Assembly (NCBI GenBank): GCA_003154025.1
Contig: PMCE01000195.1
Location: forward strand, 1-7,100
Length of the DNA: 7,100 nucleotides
Origin: Syntrophaceae bacterium
GTDB lineage: Bacteria > Desulfobacterota > SM23-61
Reading direction: 5' to 3'
Shown here: in pieces, positions 5,492-7,100 of the stretch
Layout of the letters: each line of letters begins with the position of its first letter
How positions within the stretch are numbered: position 1 is the first letter of the stretch
Made by a program: the position numbers and the translations under genes
The notes under the pieces: generated by a model
Databases searched by the model: none
What the model was told of the DNA's origin: nothing
What the model saw: only the letters and a program-made list of their open reading frames with translations

Positions 5492-5882
5492 TAAAGGTTG
5501 CGGAAGCGGGGTCTGTAAGCCGAGTTCTGTCTCCCCGGAAAACCGGGGAGGGTGATCATTCCTCTTGCCCGGGCATTGCTGCCCGGGTCCAGCGGCCTAC
5601 CCGGGAGCATCGAGCGGGCCACTCTACAACGCTCCCCTATTCGGCCTTGCACCGGGTGGGGTTTACCGTGCCAGCCCTGTCGCCAGGGCCGCGGTGAGCT
5701 CTTACCTCGCCTTTTCACCCTTACCCCTCGACGTGCTCGGGGCGGTATGTTTTCTGTGGCACTTTCCCTGGGGTCACCCCCGGTCGCCGTTAGCGACCAC
5801 CCTGCCCTGTGGAGCTCGGACTTTCCTCCCGTCACGCGTTTCGCGAGGCGAGCGACCACCCGACCCCCTTCCGCAACCCTTA
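5492..5882 (-). ncRNA. rnpB: RNase P RNA, bacterial type A
   Basis: Catalytic RNA of RNase P, which removes 5' leaders from pre-tRNAs. On the minus strand the hallmark sequences appear in order: GAGGAAAGTCCGAGCTCC (plus-strand 5828-5811; 5' half of P4 region), the block AGGGTGAAAAGGCGAGGTAA, the L15 GGTAAACCCC segment expected to pair with tRNA CCA, GCAAGGCCGAATAGG, and the 3' ACAGAACTCGGCTTACAG (5530-5513; other half of P4). The two ends pair in a long P1 helix (TTAAGGGTTGCGGAAG with CTTCCGCAACCTTTAA), which fixes the limits to within a few nt. A length near 390 nt fits type A. It lies 97 nt downstream of the RNase HI gene on the same strand and is bracketed by two related inverted repeats. 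Confidence 0.97.
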
Positions 5883-5885
5883 AAA

Positions 5886-5985
5886 GTAGGGTTCAAGGGT
5901 TCCAGGATTCTAGGGGGCAAGTGGGAAAATCAAAAAAAAATTCTTTCCTCGGCCCCTGGAATCCTCGAATCCTCGAACCCTATTT
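5886..5985. repeat. Imperfect inverted repeat, copy B (5' side of rnpB)
   Basis: The left arm AGGGTTCAAGGGTTCCAGG continues ATTCTAGGGGGCAAG. The right arm CGGCCCCTGGAATCCTCG continues AATCCTCGAACCCTA. In reverse complement the right arm reads AGGGTTCGAGGATTCGAGG then ATTCCAGGGGCC, so the arms are strongly complementary. The centre is A-rich (a run of 9 A). The arms share the AGGATTC-N-AGGGG unit with copy A. The left arm touches the rnpB 5' end and the right arm reaches the RNase HI stop codon. Confidence 0.65.
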
Positions 5986-6666
5986 GTTTTCTATTATTTT
6001 CTGATCGATCGCCTCGTTGGCCAATTGGTCAGCCCGGCGGTTTTCTTCCCTCGGTACATACAGGATACTATATCGGGAAAACCGGTTCAAGATCTCCCTG
6101 GCCTTTTGGTGGAGGATTTTAAGGTGGGGTTCACGGACGCGGTACTCCCCGCGGAGCTGGCGAACGACCAGCTCCGAGTCCAGGGAGAGACTCACAATCT
6201 TCGCGCCGAGCTCAAAAGCTCTCTCCAGGGCTAGAATCGCCGCTTGGTACTCGGCGGCATTATTGGAAGCCATTCCCAGGTAGATCTTCAACTCCTTCAC
6301 GGTCCGGCCCCGGGAGTCGGAGATGACCGCCCCGGCCCCGGCCTCGCCGGGATTCCCCCGGGAAGCTCCATCGGTGTGGATGAAGAATTCGTGGAATTCT
6401 TTCGAGGGGGTGGGGGACGGGGAGGGTTTTTGCTCTTCCCCAGGAAGGGCGGCAGCCGATGGCTTTCCCTCCTCTTGTGCGCGTTCGGCACTGTGAAGGA
6501 GAATTTCCTGGAGGTGTTTAGGAGTCAGAGAAGGAAGCCGCTTGAGGGTCTTGGTCACACTCAAGGTCTGGGCCAGATGCCGCAGCACACTCTCGTCCGC
6601 AGGAGGCGTGTTTTCCTTTCCTTCTCCGAAGAGGGGGAAAGAATCAGGAGTTTTATCTTCACTCAC
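5980..6666 (-). CDS. RNase HI-family protein with N-terminal extension
   Basis: Ribonuclease H degrades the RNA strand of RNA-DNA hybrids in the cytosol. From GTG at 6666 the product has 228 residues. About 1-92 is a poorly conserved, charged and Pro-rich extension (PSPSPTPSKE at 81-90), with a helical patch (SLTPKHLQEILLHSAERAQ) that may contact nucleic acid or partners. The RNase H domain covers 93-228 with all four catalytic acidic residues: D99 in IHTDGASRGNPG, E139 in NNAAEYQA, D163 in SLDSELVVRQ and D212 in NRRADQLANEA. The domain resembles the shorter YpdQ/RVT_3-type RNases HI more than E. coli RnhA. GTG 6666-6664 overlaps the zinc-ribbon stop (GTGA), implying translational coupling. 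An upstream ATG at 6798 lies inside the zinc-ribbon gene and is unlikely to be used. Confidence 0.9.
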   Translation of the reverse strand: MSEDKTPDSFPLFGEGKENTPPADESVLRHLAQTLSVTKTLKRLPSLTPKHLQEILLHSAERAQEEGKPSAAALPGEEQKPSPSPTPSKEFHEFFIHTDGASRGNPGEAGAGAVISDSRGRTVKELKIYLGMASNNAAEYQAAILALERAFELGAKIVSLSLDSELVVRQLRGEYRVREPHLKILHQKAREILNRFSRYSILYVPREENRRADQLANEAIDQKIIENK

Positions 6667-7100
6667 GCTTTTTCGGCCTTGGTGGAACCATTCTCCCAGA
6701 AGAGGATGCGGCTGCAGTTGGGGCAAATAATCAAGGATTCCTGTCTTTGAAGTTCGATATAGAGCTGGGGGCGAAGGTTCATGTGGCAGGCCTGGCATGC
6801 GCCCTGGGCCACTCGAGCCACGGCAATGCCCTGACGTTTTTCCGCGAGCATCCGGTATCGTCTCAGAAGTTCGCGGGAAATTTCCCTTTCCTTCTCCTTC
6901 CGCTGGCGTACTTCCCCGGCCATCTTCTGTTCGAAGGAGGCCTCTTTCTGCTTCAATTCGCTTACCTGCCGCAGGGTCTCTTTCCGCTTGTCCTCCAATT
7001 CTTTCTCTCCCCGGGCGGTCCGCTGTTGTGCCTCCTCGAACTTTTCCAGAATTTCGAGGATTTCTTCTTCCCTCTGCCGGTTCAGCTTTTTGGCGCTGGC
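6663..7100 (-). CDS. C4-type zinc-ribbon coiled-coil protein (DUF164-like), 5' end outside window
   Basis: The frame is open from the window edge, so 145 C-terminal residues are visible. The first 85 or so are highly charged (RQREEEILEILEKFEEAQQR, later SELKQKEASFEQKMAGEV), a long coiled coil. The end is a zinc ribbon: C-Q-A-C-H-M-N-L and, 20 residues on, C-P-N-C in LIICPNCSRILFW. This layout matches the widespread bacterial C4-type zinc-ribbon family, thought to bind nucleic acid, of unknown exact role. A TTG at 6998 is not a real start; coding continues upstream. Its stop codon overlaps the RNase HI start, so the two form an operon ending at or reading into rnpB. Linkage of this family to RNase HI and rnpB genes is familiar from Deltaproteobacteria (recall). 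Confidence 0.9.
   Translation of the reverse strand, partial: ASAKKLNRQREEEILEILEKFEEAQQRTARGEKELEDKRKETLRQVSELKQKEASFEQKMAGEVRQRKEKEREISRELLRRYRMLAEKRQGIAVARVAQGACQACHMNLRPQLYIELQRQESLIICPNCSRILFWENGSTKAEKA

Noticed and set aside
5491..6122. Frames on both strands within and next to rnpB
   Set aside because: The region is RNase P RNA with all hallmark sequences; the Arg/Pro/Ser-rich translations are meaningless.
1..7100. CRISPR array, tRNA genes, insertion-sequence transposase
   Set aside because: No regularly spaced direct repeats, no cloverleaf or T-loop consensus and no transposase-like frame were found on reading both strands.

Overview
The window looks like chromosomal DNA of an anaerobic, selenoprotein-making bacterium, most likely an uncultured Desulfobacterota/Deltaproteobacterium. 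The evidence is a moderately high G+C content, a C4 zinc-ribbon gene followed by an RNase HI gene and a type-A RNase P RNA, a DUF1638 protein, a Tat-type signal, and two genes that make sense only if an internal TGA is read as selenocysteine (Sec). The taxonomic guess is inference.

The main result is two probable selenoproteins that ordinary gene calling would truncate or miss. (1) On the minus strand at 317-643, a 108-residue rhodanese-fold protein has an in-frame TGA (446-448) at the active-site cysteine of a C-A-C/U-P motif. (2) On the minus strand at 3824-4660, a peptide-methionine sulfoxide reductase A (MsrA) has an in-frame TGA (4406-4408) exactly at the catalytic cysteine of GCFWG. It also carries a twin-arginine leader and has no resolving cysteine. 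Just downstream of each TGA is a short hairpin whose apical loop contains GU (GGUCA and AGUUUG), as expected of bacterial SECIS elements.

Layout. 1-198 (+): C-terminal end of an Ala/Lys-rich helical protein. 199-316: convergent gap with a G/C-rich hairpin. 317-643 (-): Sec-rhodanese. 644-943: divergent regulatory region with a promoter candidate for the next gene. 944-1894 (+): NHL-repeat beta-propeller. 1980-2645 (+): DUF1638 protein. 2646-2709: convergent gap with an 18-nt perfect palindrome. 2710-3501 (-): HpcH/HpaI-family aldolase. 3502-3823: no gene, with a purine-rich degenerate tract. 3824-4660 (-): Sec-MsrA. 4842-5366 (-): gamma-class carbonic anhydrase-like hexapeptide protein. 5492-5882 (-): rnpB, flanked on both sides by related imperfect inverted repeats (about 5398-5489 and 5886-5985). 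5980-6666 (-): RNase HI-family protein, translationally coupled (GTGA overlap) to a C4 zinc-ribbon coiled-coil protein at 6663-7100 that runs off the window.

Functionally the window is a mix: RNA metabolism (RNase HI, RNase P RNA), redox repair and sulfur chemistry (MsrA, rhodanese), and single-gene metabolic functions. No Sec machinery (selA, selB, selC, selD) is seen here, so it must be encoded elsewhere if the Sec reading is right.
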